This document shows positions 35,101-47,990 of a stretch of DNA of 64,000 nucleotides, piece by piece. Under the pieces are notes generated by a model, which worked only from the letters and a program-made list of their open reading frames with translations, ran no database searches and had not been told where the DNA came from. How positions within the stretch are numbered: the first letter of the stretch is position 1; every line of letters starts with the position of its first letter. The DNA is from Corylus avellana (Eukaryota > Streptophyta > Magnoliopsida > Fagales > Betulaceae), in the NCBI RefSeq assembly GCF_901000735.1, contig NC_081542.1, positions 44,184,238 through 44,248,237 of the forward strand, given 5' to 3'. The translations under genes were made by a program, and so were the position numbers.

Positions 35101-36240
35101 CCCAAAAAATAAAATAATATTCCTATTTATCAGAGCCACCAATGTGCTCGAATAAAGAATAAAATTAAAAAAAAAAGAATAATCTAGCCACCAATGCATG
35201 TGCTAGATTATATATATATATATATATAAAATAAAATTAAATAAAACAAAATAATCATTTTTCTTTTGTCTAAAAGAAAATTACATTTTGTTTTCTGTAT
35301 TTTATTTTATTCAACCAAAAAACATTTTTAAAAAATCAAAAATATTTTTTTTATTTTTATATCACATCAAAATATTTTTTTAAACTTAAATTAAAAAAAT
35401 ACCCATAAAACTCAAAAATAAAATTTTATTTTTATATCACATCATAATATTTTTTTAGAAAATATATAATAAGTCATTGAGTCAACCTTCCAAAATTTAA
35501 AACTCCTTGAGTTTTTTTTTTTTCCTCGAAAATTTACTTCTTAAATTAATTGAAATAACAATAAAATTTCAATTGTATCACGAAGAAGAGGACAGCGCTT
35601 CACCTGTAACCAAAGACCGCTTTGATTTCTCAATTAAAATATTTATTTTATTAATGAACTTAAAATTAAATATAAAATAAACAATTGCAAATTAAGCGTC
35701 AGCTTCCAACGCTGAGCTCACCCCAGCACCATAGGGAGTTGGGGTATTAGAGGAAGCGCTGTGTCATCGCCTACCCTTTAATTTTTTTTTTTTTTTTTTT
35801 TTCAATTTTTAGATTTAATTTTTAAATTAAATTAATAAAAAAAATAATATTTTAATTTGGGAAAATGGTTCGTTTTTAGTGACCCTAATGCCTGTTAAAA
35901 TTTTTTTTAACTGCATAAATTTTATTGTCATTTCAATTAACATAAAGTGTAAATTTTCGGAAAAAAAAAAAAACTCAACAAATTTTAAATTTTGCAGAGT
36001 TGGCTCTGGACTTATTATATATATATATTTTTTTTTAACTAAAATTAAAAATACCCATAAAATACGTTAAGAAGATTGTGTTGGGCAATTACGTAATTTG
36101 AACTTCCGAAACGCATAGACATGGAGGGCAATTCGGTCAAATAAAAAAGACAGCAGAGACTTGGCTCAATCACGGTCAGAATTCAAAAGCACCCTTCTCT
36201 CTTTCTATCTGACGCGTCTCAGAAAAGCAGGAAAGAGAAA
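32165..36240. other. SRF 3' flank and intergenic DNA
   Basis: The SRF 3' UTR probably ends between 32250 and 32400. The rest is AT-rich with a foldback (35463-36024), a single arm of the 3873-type MITE (33482-33560), a 25 bp direct repeat AATTACAACAACTTAAATAT at about 34018 and 34062, and an (AT)n run near 35210-35228. No gene was recognised. Confidence 0.5.
35463..36024. mobile_element. Foldback element, family A, second copy with different cargo
   Basis: The left arm begins ATATAATAAGTCATTGAGTC and CAACCTTCCAAAATTTAA, matching the left end of the element at 15049 (ATTATAAGTCTCTGAGTC, CAACGCGCCAAAA). The right arm (to 36024) carries the reverse complement (GCAGAGTTGGCTCTGGACTT). The centre (35690-35785) differs: it holds GGCGATGACACAGCGCTTCC-type sequence in inverted orientation relative to GAAGAGGACAGCGCTTC at 35586, so the loop is also partly palindromic. 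Confidence 0.72.
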
Positions 36241-36483
36241 AATGGTCTCTTTTTTTTCGTGTTTCGGATTTTTGTTTGTTCGGAATTGAGTTTCTCCGAA
36301 ATCTGTGAAAAAAACTATTTCCACGTGAATCAAATTCCTAATCTTTTCTCGCCGGATTTCGTTTCCTCACCCAAAGACCCGCCCTTTTCCTTTCGCGACG
36401 TCGTTTCCGTATGTAAAGCCAAAGGGCTTGCATTTGTCGATCTCGTTTTGGCTTCGGAGTTGGATTTCTCAGCTTCCAGAAAG

Positions 36484-39400
36484 ATGGCGAAGCGTGGATA
36501 TAAGCTCCGTATCCTTCTGATTTTCTGTTTTTAGTTCCTGGATTTTTTTTTTTTTTTTTTGCTGGTTTGCTTCAAATGCACAGCTTGAATGAGCTCAGAA
36601 TTTGAGCAATCTGGTTCTATTTTTAGCGTTTTTTTTGCTGTTAGTATATGAGCTTATTTTGGAAATTCTGTGTTGAAATTTTACCTGAAAATTCGTTTTA
36701 ATCCGAACTGTATTTTTGTAGTAGCTTTTTGTTTTTTGGGGAGTTTATGGTTTAACCGACTTTCCTTTTTCGGTCTTTTTTTTTGTTAAAAAAGATTTCT
36801 TAGAGGGATTACTTTAGGCTCTGTTTGGTTTCTGAAGGAAACGAAAGTTAAAATCTGGTTTTTGACTGAATCTAGCTCAAACATACTTTGGGTTTAGCTC
36901 AGAAGAGGGTTTTGAATTCTCGGGCAAGTTTGAATATTTGTCAGTTTGATTTGTCTTTTCTTCAATATTCTCAGCAACTAGGAGCATTATAGAGTCTAAG
37001 CAAAGTTCATAGCCAATATTTTTAATCCATGGATTTTTTTATTTTTAATTAAAGCAAGATTTTGCATTTTGGGCCGTACGATTTCTTGACTGAATTGAAT
37101 TATAGAGGAATTTGTGGCTCATTCGGCGAGTGTGAACTGCCTGAACATCGGGAAGAAAGCCTGCCGTCTTTTTATTACCGGCGGAGATGACCATAAAGTT
37201 AATCTGTGGACGATTGGGAAACCCAATTCTTTAATGGTAAAAGCTCAAGCCTTGGTATTTTGCATTGGATTGCTATAGCATTGACAATTTACTTTGACGC
37301 GCATCGGGTTTTCCAAAAAGTTCTTATTTGTGGAAAACTTCAATGACTGCATTGTCCATTGCCAAATTTGTTTGCTTGTTTGTTTTTTTTTTTTCCCTTA
37401 AATCTAAATCCACATTATGGGCTGTGGGTACAATGCGAAAAGATTATTTTCGAGTATGGTAGATGGATTAATAAATTGAAATCACAATTTTGTTTAACTG
37501 GGCTTTGAACTAATTCATATTATCCTCTACCCTTCTTTTATGGTTGTTTAGAACTTAGTTTGACGAGGGTCATACGTTTGCTCGACCGTTTTAGTATGGC
37601 AAAATGAGATTTTTTTTTTTTTTCGGTGTGAAAATGTACAGAGCCTGTGTGGCCACACAAGTCCAGTTGAATCTGTAGCTTTTGATTCGGCAGAAGTTTT
37701 GGTGCTTGCTGGAGCTTCAACTGGTGTGATAAAGCTTTGGGATTTGGAGGAAGTAAAGAGTAAGTCATTTTCTTGATTGGTTTCTCATTGCTTAATTAAA
37801 ATTGGAGTCATTAGATTGAAAAATGCGTTACATTGCTCTTTTTATTTGGAGTAACTAATTATATAATTTTGTTCTATTTAAAAGGAAGGAAAAAGCGAAC
37901 AATGTACTTATATAGATCATATCACCCACTTAGTGGACTCGGGCTCATACAAGAATTTGGGTTTGCAATTTTCAGTTTCAAGTCATGACTTGTGTGGATC
38001 GGAATTTACAGACTTGCAGCTGGGGATTGTAACATGAATTGTAGTAGTAGTTTGTGAGTAAACTTCTAATCTATTTGTTGTTGTTATCGAAGTGTAGTGG
38101 TTCGAACTCTCACTGGACACAGATCCAACTGCAGTGCTGTTGAATTTCATCCATTTGGAGAGTTCTTTGCGTCTGGTGCCATGGATGCTAATTTAAAGAT
38201 CTGGGATATTAGAAAGAAAGGATGCATTCACACATACAAGGGCCATACTCGAGGCATTAGTACAATCAAATTCACTCCTGATGGTCGATGGGTAGTTTCT
38301 GGTGGATTTGATGACGTTGTAAAGGTAATAATGGATTACAGTGCTAGAGTGCAGCTTGTGGCAAGATTTCTTATCACTGTCTGTAATCAGCAATTTCCTG
38401 TTACTGCTGAACAGATTTGGGATCTAACTGCTGGAAAGCTCTTGCATGATTTTAAGTTCCATGAAGGACACATTCGATCCATAGATTTCCATCCCCTTGA
38501 GTTTCTCCTGGCCACAGGTGAGTATCCGACTCAAAGCCTAGATTTCCAGACTTAAATTGACCATGTGTTAGATGAAAAAGGCTCCAGAACTTTAATGAAT
38601 CATATGCATCTCTATGAGTGTAGTTCTATTCCTTTTCCTTTGTTCTTTTTTTTTGTCTTTTCTTTTTTTTTTGGGGGGGTGGTGGTTGTGTTGGCGTTAA
38701 TTGCTGTTAGAGGTGGTTAGCTGTCATTGGTTGTACTATATTTATTTAGTTTACCCAAAATAATTATTTACATAAACTGTAGCAATTTCAAACCTTTTAG
38801 TGGTTTGTTTAACACTCTGTATGATAAATATATGTCAAGTTAGGAAGGTTGTAGTTTGATGATTTATAAGTTGGCAAGTATATTCAGAATGTCCATGTGT
38901 CGTATTTCTGACTCCTTTCCTCTGCCTCCAGAAATCAGTATGTTTTCACTAATTTGTTTATGTACTAGTAAGCTATTGTAACATAAGAATCATCTTCCAG
39001 GTTCAGCAGACAGAACTGTGAAATTCTGGGATCTGGAAACCTTTGAATTGATTGGATCTACCAGACCGGAGGTATCTGATGTTATGTGCTCCTAAAATGA
39101 AAGTTGCTTAGTAATTTTAAGTATTGTAGAAGTTCAGCATTCTGATGGGATTACCCTAAAACTCTGAGACACGTACCAAGCCTCCTTTTTGCCCTTTCCT
39201 CCATGCGTCTTTTTGTCTTTTGGTTTGGCTAGGGAGATCTCTGTATTTTCCCTTCTTTCTTATTGATCATAGTTAGATATGGATTTCATCCCACTTTTCT
39301 AACAAAATTCTTTACCCGATTCCAGGCTACGGGAGTACGCGCAATCACCTTTCATCCTGATGGGAGGACCCTGTTTTCTGGAGTGGAAGATGGTTTGAAG

Positions 39401-42400
39401 GTTTGGATTATACCAATCACCAAAATTTTATGAGATTGTTATAAAAATGTCATTTCTTTGTTTTTGAATTGTAGGTTTACTCGTGGGAACCTGTAATTTG
39501 TCATGATGCTATTGATATGGGATGGTCGACACTTGGTGACCTATGCATTCATGATGGAAAACTTCTGGCTTGCACATACTATCAAAATTCTATTGGAGTT
39601 TGGGCAGCAGATATTTCGGTATTCACCTTATCTTTTCATGTAACTTATGTCCCATTTTTTTGGCTTTTTAAAATTTGAATCCTTATAATTTTCCTATGGA
39701 CCTTGAAGTCAACTTAAAGTTATATTCTCCGTGACAGCTTATTGAGCCATATGGAGCTAATTCAGCACATGACCAAAATGACTGTACAGAGCAGAAAACT
39801 AATCTTAATTCCCAGGGAAGTCATGCTTCAGAGAAAGTAGGAAGTGGTATCAGGTCAACTTCGGGTTTGCGGTGTACGTCTCCTGATTATGAGACGAAAG
39901 AGATAAAGAACATATATGTGGATTGTAAGTTGTTACTCCTGTTTTTTTTTTCCTCTTTCTTTTAGTTAATTTTGAAACAGTTTATAAATCACTAAAATTC
40001 TCATTTTTTGAATATTTTGTTCATATCCATCTATTTTAAACATGGTCCACATCCAAGGGTGTGGAAATTTGGACTGGTCTCACAACTTATAAACATGGAG
40101 TTCAGTTTTGATTAGAAGCTACTTGACAGGATTATTATCTTTGGTTCCTCCTTCCCCCTCAAACAAATATGTAGAAAGAGAGAAAAATAAATAAATAAAT
40201 AAAGATAAGAAAATTTATCAAAGAAAATTTATGTCCTAGTTATGACTTCACATTCGATTTCATGTTTTTTTTTTCCCTCCCTTTTCAGTGTCATGTATGC
40301 CTTTTATGGCAGATTTTGGAGATTGGCCTGGATTGCCCCCACTCAAATTTTACACTCCTTCGTCCATTAAAGTTTTGATGAAAACGAGGCAAAATAGTAA
40401 CTTTCTTATAACTAGTCAAATTAAGGGATAGATGAAAAATCCATTTTGATACGTGAAATCCCAAGAGTAGAGACAAATTTTCTGCATTTTGCCGCAAATT
40501 ATGTACCCTAGACCACAGAGACTTGGAAAGGAATTTACTTTGACAAACAACTACCAACTGAAAAACTGACATATTATTGGATATGTAGGCGTTCTTGTGT
40601 ATTTATGTCCCCTTCGTTTCATCCTACTTCTTTAATGTGCCATTTTCTCATTTTTGTAAAGCTACTGGCGGAAAGCCAGTTGCTTCACAGAGGGTTGAGT
40701 CTGATTGTCCCAAAAAGGCACCTGCATCAGAGCCCAAGGAAATCAGTTGTTTGCCAACTCAGAAGCAAAGTCCTGCAACAGGGTTAAATGCAAGATCTAA
40801 AGAAAAAGCACTTGATAAATCCTTTGTTGTGCCTAGTATTGTACCTAGGGACAGTCCTGATGGAAAAGATGGGCCCAATTCTGGAAAAGAATGTATAACC
40901 TTTTCTAGGACAAAACGTGGTATGTTGCTCAAACCAGCTCATATACGGAGGCCATCAAATAACAAAATTGAGTTTGAGAGGCAGCCAGAAGTTGTTGAAT
41001 CTGGAACTTTGAGCAATGTGACAAGCAAATTAGATGGTGCAATATGTTCGAACTTCCAGTCCAAACTTGCATCAGAAGATGGATCTAGAGAATCCTATGA
41101 GGAAAAGCATTCTAATATCAAGGGCGTTGATGAGAAGTTTGAAAACAATTTGTCACCGCAGACGCCCTCTAATCAGGAAAGCTGTAAGTTCTTGTACTCT
41201 AGTGTCATCTATTTACAAGTGAAATATGATTATTTTTTATGATCGTTTATTTGTTTTCATCTTTTTTGCCCCTCCACTCACGTATTTCGTTCTATCCTCA
41301 AATTTTCCCACTAATGCATCTTTGTTAGCTGTTGATCTCCATTTACCCTATCAAAACCGTAGCCCAAATATGATTATATTTTGTGATTGTTTCTTTGTTT
41401 TCGTCCTTTTTGCCCCTCCACTCACCTATTTCTTTCTATCGTCAATTTTCCCATTAATGTAACTTTATTAGTTGTTGATTTCATTTACCCATGGAAGCCT
41501 TAGCCCAACAATCTTAGTTCACTCAACCAAAGTCTTGTTCCATTTTGCTTTGCCAGACTTTTTTAGTCAGCATAGCTGACATGTCTTGTGACACTTTCAA
41601 TATAACCATACTGCTTCTCTTATGTGCGAAAAAAATTGGTCTTTTATGCATATTATGAAACCACTTTGTGACATAGCTCCTAGTGGATGCATTCGTTTCT
41701 TCTTAATGTTTCCTTGTATAGCTATTTGTCACGATGTCTAATTCTAGTCACACTTTTTATAAAGTTTTTTCTTATAAAAAAAATTAAAAATTGTTTAGCG
41801 TTCCATACTATACAGCATACTGCTTACAGCTGTCTTTTAAAGTTCTCCCTCATTTCTAGGACATTTGACGAGATCTTTTGCCAATGCCCAAATTGGATCT
41901 TCTCTTTTAGCTCAAAGATAATGTCTATCATTTCATCAATCTCCATTACAAGTATTTTTTGTTGATAAATATGCGAATTGATACTGTATAAGCACTAAGG
42001 TGTATGGGTATTTCTGTTAGCTTTTTCCTCCAAAATTACGGGTTATAATCTCATGGTATCTCTGTTTATGCTTGCGCCCGGACTTTTTCTTTAATCTCAT
42101 TCTCGGGTTAGCTGAACCATGGTTATTTGCTCCTTTATTAGCAGTGGCCTCGATTAATAATCATCTTTAATGGTCTGTGAATTATAGTCTGCAGCCGGTA
42201 ATAAGTAATTTTCTTTCTTTTTTCTTTTTTCAGGCGATAAGTCCCTCAATTGCAGCAAAGGGATAAGCCCTGTTAAAATTGTTAATGGAGGTTTGCTATC
42301 GCTGACCATGTTCTTTTATAGTGTACAAGTGGGATGGATCTTGATTCTTTAAAAAAATTCCCTTTGGCAGTTGCAGTTATACATGGAAGGACCCGCTCTC

Positions 42401-45400
42401 TCGTTGAGAGGTTTGAAAGAAGAGAAAGATTCAATAGCAATGAAGATCAAGCATCTACCATGTCTCATGTGATGCCTGAAATGGATAAAAAAGATCAAGC
42501 ATCTACCATGTCTCATATGATACCTGAAAAGGATAAAAAAGATCAAGCATCTACCATGCCTCATGTGATACCTGAAAAGGATAAAAAAGATCAAGCATCT
42601 ACCATGTCCCGTGTGATACCTGAAAAGGATAAAAAAGATCAAGCATCTACCATGTCCCGTGTGATACCTGAAACGGATAAAACTCCCACCATGCCGGTAA
42701 AAGTTTTTCACTCTTACAGGAAAGCTTTTTTAGACTATAGGCATATATAAATAGTGGCATCTATACTACGTTTGGAAATTCAGATTTTCGTAGTCTAGGT
42801 TCCAAGTAATATGAGAAAGACTCAAAAATTCAAACTTTTGACTTATGAAGTTGGCTTCTCAAGACTAGGAATTTTCCGTTCTCTATATATATTCATGATT
42901 GTTTGAATTAGTCCTCAATAATATTGCTTCATTAGGAAACGTATCAGTTACCAGTCCAAGCTGGTTTGGATCATCTGATGATTACCATTTCTTTTCGCCT
43001 GTTACATAGTGTTGAGATATAAATTTGTTGATTGTTTGAGAATATGTAAGTGGCTATTGGGGGTCAAAAGCTGCTCATATTTCCAAAATTCTCATGTTCT
43101 GGAAACACATTATGATATTTACTGCGTACCTCCTTCACTTATTTAATTTCAATTCAAATGAGACTTTGTGCAATTTTCCTTTAAGCAGTGGGAGATCCAA
43201 TGTTCTTGAAACATTTACTTGTCAGTCAATTAACTCACATGTATGCATTGTAACTTTGGTTAGCAAAAGTCGGTCAATTTTTGTTTCACATTGTTTTCTA
43301 ATTTACAGCAAGGAGAACCTCAAACTTCTGGAAGGGACTCAACTTCTGCGAATAGGGATTTTACCGAAGATCTCTTGCAAGCTCATGATGTATTCCTAAG
43401 TACCCTTCGGTCGCGCTTAACAAAATTACAGGTAACCTGTTTCAAACAAATTGAATAATTAAGTTATGACATGCAACCTATTCCTTCGTTAGTTATACCA
43501 AGTTTTCTAGTAGTAGTTACTCTTCCACCTGACATGGGGAAATTTATTGAATTGCTCGTGGATTGAATAGCCTGTGGATTTATTGCAATTTGGAATGTTA
43601 CAAGTACATCTAGTTTGCAATATGTAAAATGCATCTGACTCTTTGTAATGATTGAAAAAACTTATTGCGGGACAAAAATTGGGAAAGGAAAGAGATCTTT
43701 ACTACATATTGTTCAAGTACCTTTTAATTTTTCTTACATGAAGATTTTTTCTTACATTGTATTTATGCTGGAAGTCACTCATAGCAGTTATAATTTGAAT
43801 TTACAGGTAGTACGGCATTTTTGGGAGCGAAATGATACTAAAGGTGCTATAAGCGCTTTGAGGAAGCTGCCAGATCATTCTGTGGGTATTTATTGGAAGA
43901 GTTCAACTGTGATGCTTTTTTATTTAAATGGTTCGAACTAGTAACTAGTGCTTTTTTCTGCATACTTGGTTGTCTCAATGATCATTCAATCCTGGTGCAG
44001 GTGCAAGCAGATGTGATCAGTGTACTTATGGAGAAAACGGAGATTCTCACCTTAGATCTGTTCTCCTGCATTCTTCCTGTGCTTCTGGGCTTGCTGGATA
44101 GCAAGATAGAAAGGTAATCCTTTCATGCATAAAATGGTAAGCAAATTCAAAATTCTAGGGTTTGGAAGATGTTTGACCTGGGTTTATACCATCTTAGTGC
44201 GGTCCTCACCAAATGTGGGTCACGACCCTGCAAATAGAGCTGGTAATATCGGATTTGACATGTGAATTTCCTCACATGGTTCATAATAAGTATATTAAGC
44301 GCCCACAATCAGCATGAGTCCATTTTTACTCATCTGGAACTGTAATTTGTAGGGGAAGGAATTCAATATCAGGAAAATTGCTTGAGTTAAATGTCATGAA
44401 TGATTCCTTCTAGAACCACTTGTTGCTGGCATATTAATGATTGAAAAGTGTGTTTAGATAATATTTAGGTGCTGTTTAGTCTACCATATATGGTAGATTG
44501 AGGGGTAGGTGGGTTTTTACCCAAATTTCGTTGGAGTTTTCTGGTAGGTTCTGATAGATATTGTCTTATGCTGCAAAATGTTACACAGGCATGCAAATGT
44601 GTCATTGGAGATGCTATTGAAGCTTGTTGCAGTCTTTGGCCCAGTGATAAGCTCGACCATCTCGGCACGTCCTGCTGTTGGTGTCAATCTTCAGGCAGAA
44701 CAAAGGTTTCGTATGCTTACAATAATGCATTTTCCTTTTTGTTTCTTGTGTGGGCGTGGATGAGTCAAACATATTTGGTTTGATGGCCTTACTTGATTTG
44801 AAATTTAAACGCAGGCTAGAATGCTGCAACCAGTGTTTTATCCAGCTGCAAAAGATCAAGAAAGTTCTTCCAGCACTTGTAAGGTAAGCATATGTTATCT
44901 TGCGTTTCACAATTCAAAGAGTACTTTTTGTTGAAACTGGAGTTTATGCAGAAGTCTGAAGTTCTCAAAATAGAACTTATAATGTTGTTTTTGAACATGC
45001 CTTGCATATGCAATGAGTATACCCACCCAAAAAAATATACAAATATAAAAAGGAAGGTAAGAATGGTAAAGAAAAAAAAAAGATGCTGACTTGAAAAGTA
45101 ATGCAGATTACTATACTGTAATTGAGTTTAGAGAAATCTTGTCATTTGAATCATCCCTAATTGCTGGATGGCTAAAACTCAAGCTCTTGAGCATTATTTT
45201 TGAGGAGGAAGAAAATATAGCAATCTGAAATGTATTAATTTCTGTACTGCCGAGAGCTAAATCCTTGGCTGCCTTCATCAGAATGATATTCATTAATTCC
45301 TCTCCCTTCCAAACCCAAAATCCTTAGCCATGTGTGCGTGTGTAGCAGTTTCTTCGGGCTCATTATGGCATGCTGAACCCCTTAATGGTCATTTTGTGAG

Positions 45401-45588
45401 CCCTTTTGACACCATAGTTTTTGAGAAGGGCAATGCCCTTTCTTTCTCCTGGTTACTCTCATTGATATTCCTTATTGCAAATTTTGCAATTGACATAGAG
45501 AAAGTTTTTCTCTTGATTATTCTGCAGAAAGGGTGGTTTGCTGGCAAGATGTGCTCAGGAGTTGAGTCTAGTTCTTCAAGAATCATAA
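36484..45588 (+). CDS. KTN80: Katanin p80 WD40-repeat subunit B1 homologue (KTN80)
   Basis: Eighteen exons: 36484-36508, 37106-37236, 37642-37759, 38098-38324, 38415-38517, 39001-39071, 39326-39400, 39475-39618, 39738-39924, 40662-41183, 42234-42290, 42371-42696, 43309-43431, 43807-43881, 44001-44113, 44589-44705, 44815-44883, 45528-45588; 847 residues. The N-terminal ~310 residues form a WD40 propeller ([39 protein letters not shown]). A long low-complexity linker follows. The C-terminal ~170 residues are the conserved p80 domain that binds the p60 ATPase (from about [12 protein letters not shown] to the end [10 protein letters not shown]). KTN80 targets katanin to microtubule crossovers and branch points, where p60 severs microtubules. 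Exon 12 carries a 5 x 48 bp repeat in the linker. The ATG is chosen because [15 protein letters not shown] is the family N-terminus. All splice sites are GT-AG. Confidence 0.95.
41226..41512. repeat. Tandem duplication of about 143 bp in KTN80 intron 10
   Basis: Two diverged units share AAATATGATTAT, TTTGCCCCTCCACTCAC and TTAGCTGTTGAT-type blocks in the same order, starting near 41224 and 41366. The divergence suggests an old duplication. It is wholly intronic. Confidence 0.75.
42445..42684 (+). repeat. Coding minisatellite: five 48 bp units in KTN80 exon 12
   Basis: Five head-to-tail units start at 42445, 42493, 42541, 42589 and 42637, each GATCAAGCATCTACCATG followed by 30 more bases. Each encodes 16 residues of the type [16 protein letters not shown]. 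The units differ by only a few bases, and the last two are most alike. The unit length keeps the frame, so copy-number change would lengthen or shorten the linker without breaking the protein. Confidence 0.95.
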
Positions 45589-46879
45589 CCAATGCAGCCA
45601 TCCAAACGAATTTCTGCAAGCAAGAAAGGGCGGTTCAACTGAACCCTTTGAGGGGGACAGCATATAAATACTACACTCACATTGAATCATAGTTTCTCTT
45701 ATCACACAAATTTTGTCCAAATCTCTCGACCATTTGTTTTCGTCCCCGGCATTTGTCAGTGAAGAGAGTTATAGCTTGAAGCAACATCTTTACTTGCCAT
45801 TGTAAGAGCTTGAAGACGGCAGTAGTTGTCATTCCAATCTTGGCGTTGTGGCAGTGCATGAGCCCCTATTTTTGATTCTTTGATTCCGGAAAAGTATCAT
45901 TGTATCATTGGTTCGATCATGTATAAATTGCATTTGTAACGTATTTAATAGAAATACATTTTTTCTTCATTTGATCCATTTTCTTTTTACAATTTATCTT
46001 TACTCCCCCTTCACTCATTTCTCTCTCGATCTCTCACAATTCCAAGTAAAAACATATGCACGCTATCAATCAAACGAAAGTTCTTCAAGGGTATTTGACG
46101 GAGATGGATCTCTTTGACCTTGATGAGCCAAGATGAATTGGGGTGGTGTTTGGGAACAAGGATTGGGGGACCCGATTAGGAAAATGGTGCAGCGGGAGAG
46201 GTGGAAGCCGAAGGTGGAGTTGGAGATTATATTGCATAGAAGGAAGAGGAAACGGGCAAGAGACGCTGGGAACGTGGGAAAGATGGAAATCAGAAGAGCG
46301 GACATTGAAAATTGAGTTTCTTGTATATGTAGAGCTTTTTTTTTAATTTTTTATTGGGTATGACATGGTCCTGCACCTTTGTGTTACAATTTCCATTAAA
46401 ACCCGTAACGACAGGGGTATGGAGAGAGTGATTTGATAACAAAGCATAGTGACATTAAGTTAATGTTGGGAAGGAGCTAAGGGCTAATAAATTGGGTTGA
46501 TAGAGGTCAATATGCGAAGAAAAAAAAAAGTACCTTCAATTTTTGTTTTTTCCTTATGATTTGGGGGTTGCCATGGTCCATACCGACCACACCCTTCTTC
46601 CGTCACTGACGAAAGGTGCAATATAAATGAATAAAGGATCTCTACCCTTACTGCATCACTGTAATGGTCTATTGGAGGACCAAGGGCATATTTGTTACTC
46701 TCTCATTATCGTGTCCCACTGTCAGCTGACACAAACCGGAGGTGACCACACTACAAGACACTGTTAAGATGCTTTAAATGACAGAAGGACGCCCAATCAA
46801 AAGATGCCTAGTGTTTGGACAGCACACTAAGAAGGGATCTGCGATCCATATATTGATCAGGAAGAAATCATTATTGCAT

Positions 46880-47060
46880 GTATGAACAAATCTTGTCATT
46901 CTCACACCATTAGTTCTCCTTTCTCCCAAACAATCTCACTTACTTGAGCATTAGAGTCATTCCCTTTCCAGCACACCCAACAAGTCTCCTTGCGCACCTT
47001 CTGTCTATTTTAGAAACATTCTCAGCTGACTATTTGGCGTGCAATCAACTATAACAACAT
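46880..47060 (+). mobile_element. Possible LTR-retrotransposon (Gypsy-like) terminal repeat fragment
   Basis: The block TTGAGCATTAGAGTCATTCC followed by CCTTGCGCACCTTCTGTC and ACTATTTGGCGTGC resembles the end of Gypsy-type LTRs from plants, where a TTGAGCGTCGGAG-like motif precedes a TTTGGCGCC junction. The ends and any target duplication could not be found, so only a degraded fragment can be claimed. Confidence 0.35.
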
Positions 47061-47814
47061 TGACTAAGACTTGACTTACTAAAACGTTAAATTTTATAGA
47101 TCTCTACAATATTAGTCCAAATCCAATGAGAATGACACCGAGCAATTTGACCAACACCCTCATGGAGTCATGGTCATAGCCAGACTTAATCAACTTTGTT
47201 CGACGTTGAAATGAGAATGGTGGCCTTTTCATGGGGAAGGATCTCCACATCTTCCTCTTCCTCTTTTCATTGAAAATCAAGAGCTGCTAAACCTAAACCA
47301 ACCGTTGGCCGAGTCATGGTGGGTCCCAAAAGTCGAGGAATGACATGCCTCGTTGTCAACACGTCATTGGCCAGAGGCATGAAACATGTCTGATTTGTTT
47401 TGTGCCACGTCCTTAGTATGTGACAGGCCAGCCCACACACGTGGCAGGCAATGATGGAGCCAATCATTTCAAAAATTCTTCTTCATCGGATTATACTGCA
47501 AAATGCCAGAATTTAATAAAAACTCACGAGGCAAAATACCACATCATATTTTTTAGAAGTTTGATACGGACATAACACAAATCTAACCCATGACCAACTT
47601 ATCTCCTATGTGTAAAAAAAATTTGAATTTTAAACCAAACAAATTGTTTTTTTTTCCCAAATTTTTAGAATCCCAAAATCCTCTGTGTCAATTTTTTTTT
47701 TTTTTTTTTTTTTTTTTAATAACACGTAGGAGAGAAGTTGGCTATAAGTTGGATTTATATTGTGACCTTAACATTTTTCTATTTTTTGTGAAGGAAAAAA
47801 GACAGAAATGAGGT

Positions 47815-47990
47815 GTGATACAACCACAATTTACACCCAACTTTGGTCCAACTTCTACACCAAATTTCTCTTTCTCTCTAGTTTAAGGCTCTCTCTTTCC
47901 TCCACATGCAGGTTTTTTTATTTTTTTTTTTTTTTTTTAAACTTAAGAGAAAAGTTGGGCCAAAGTTGAATTTAAGTTGTGCCTTTATCA
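47815..47990. mobile_element. Small foldback MITE (plus an extra arm at 47710-47785)
   Basis: GTGATACAACCACAATTTAC with CCCAACTTTGGTCCAACTTC on the left is mirrored by AAAGTTGGGCCAAAGTTGAA with TTTAAGTTGTGCCTTTATCA on the right. A third, partial arm (GGAGAGAAGTTGGCTATAAG with TTGTGACCTTAACA) lies just upstream, which suggests two overlapping insertions or a rearranged copy. Confidence 0.65.

Noticed and set aside
42349..42711. Minus-strand 120-residue repetitive open frame ([15 protein letters not shown] repeats) and possible CRISPR-like array
   Set aside because: It is the reverse reading of the KTN80 coding minisatellite. The units are contiguous with no spacers, so it is not a CRISPR array.
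46133..46346. Short plus-strand basic open frames after KTN80
   Set aside because: They are two overlapping frames of purine-rich sequence with no recognisable domain or transcript signals.
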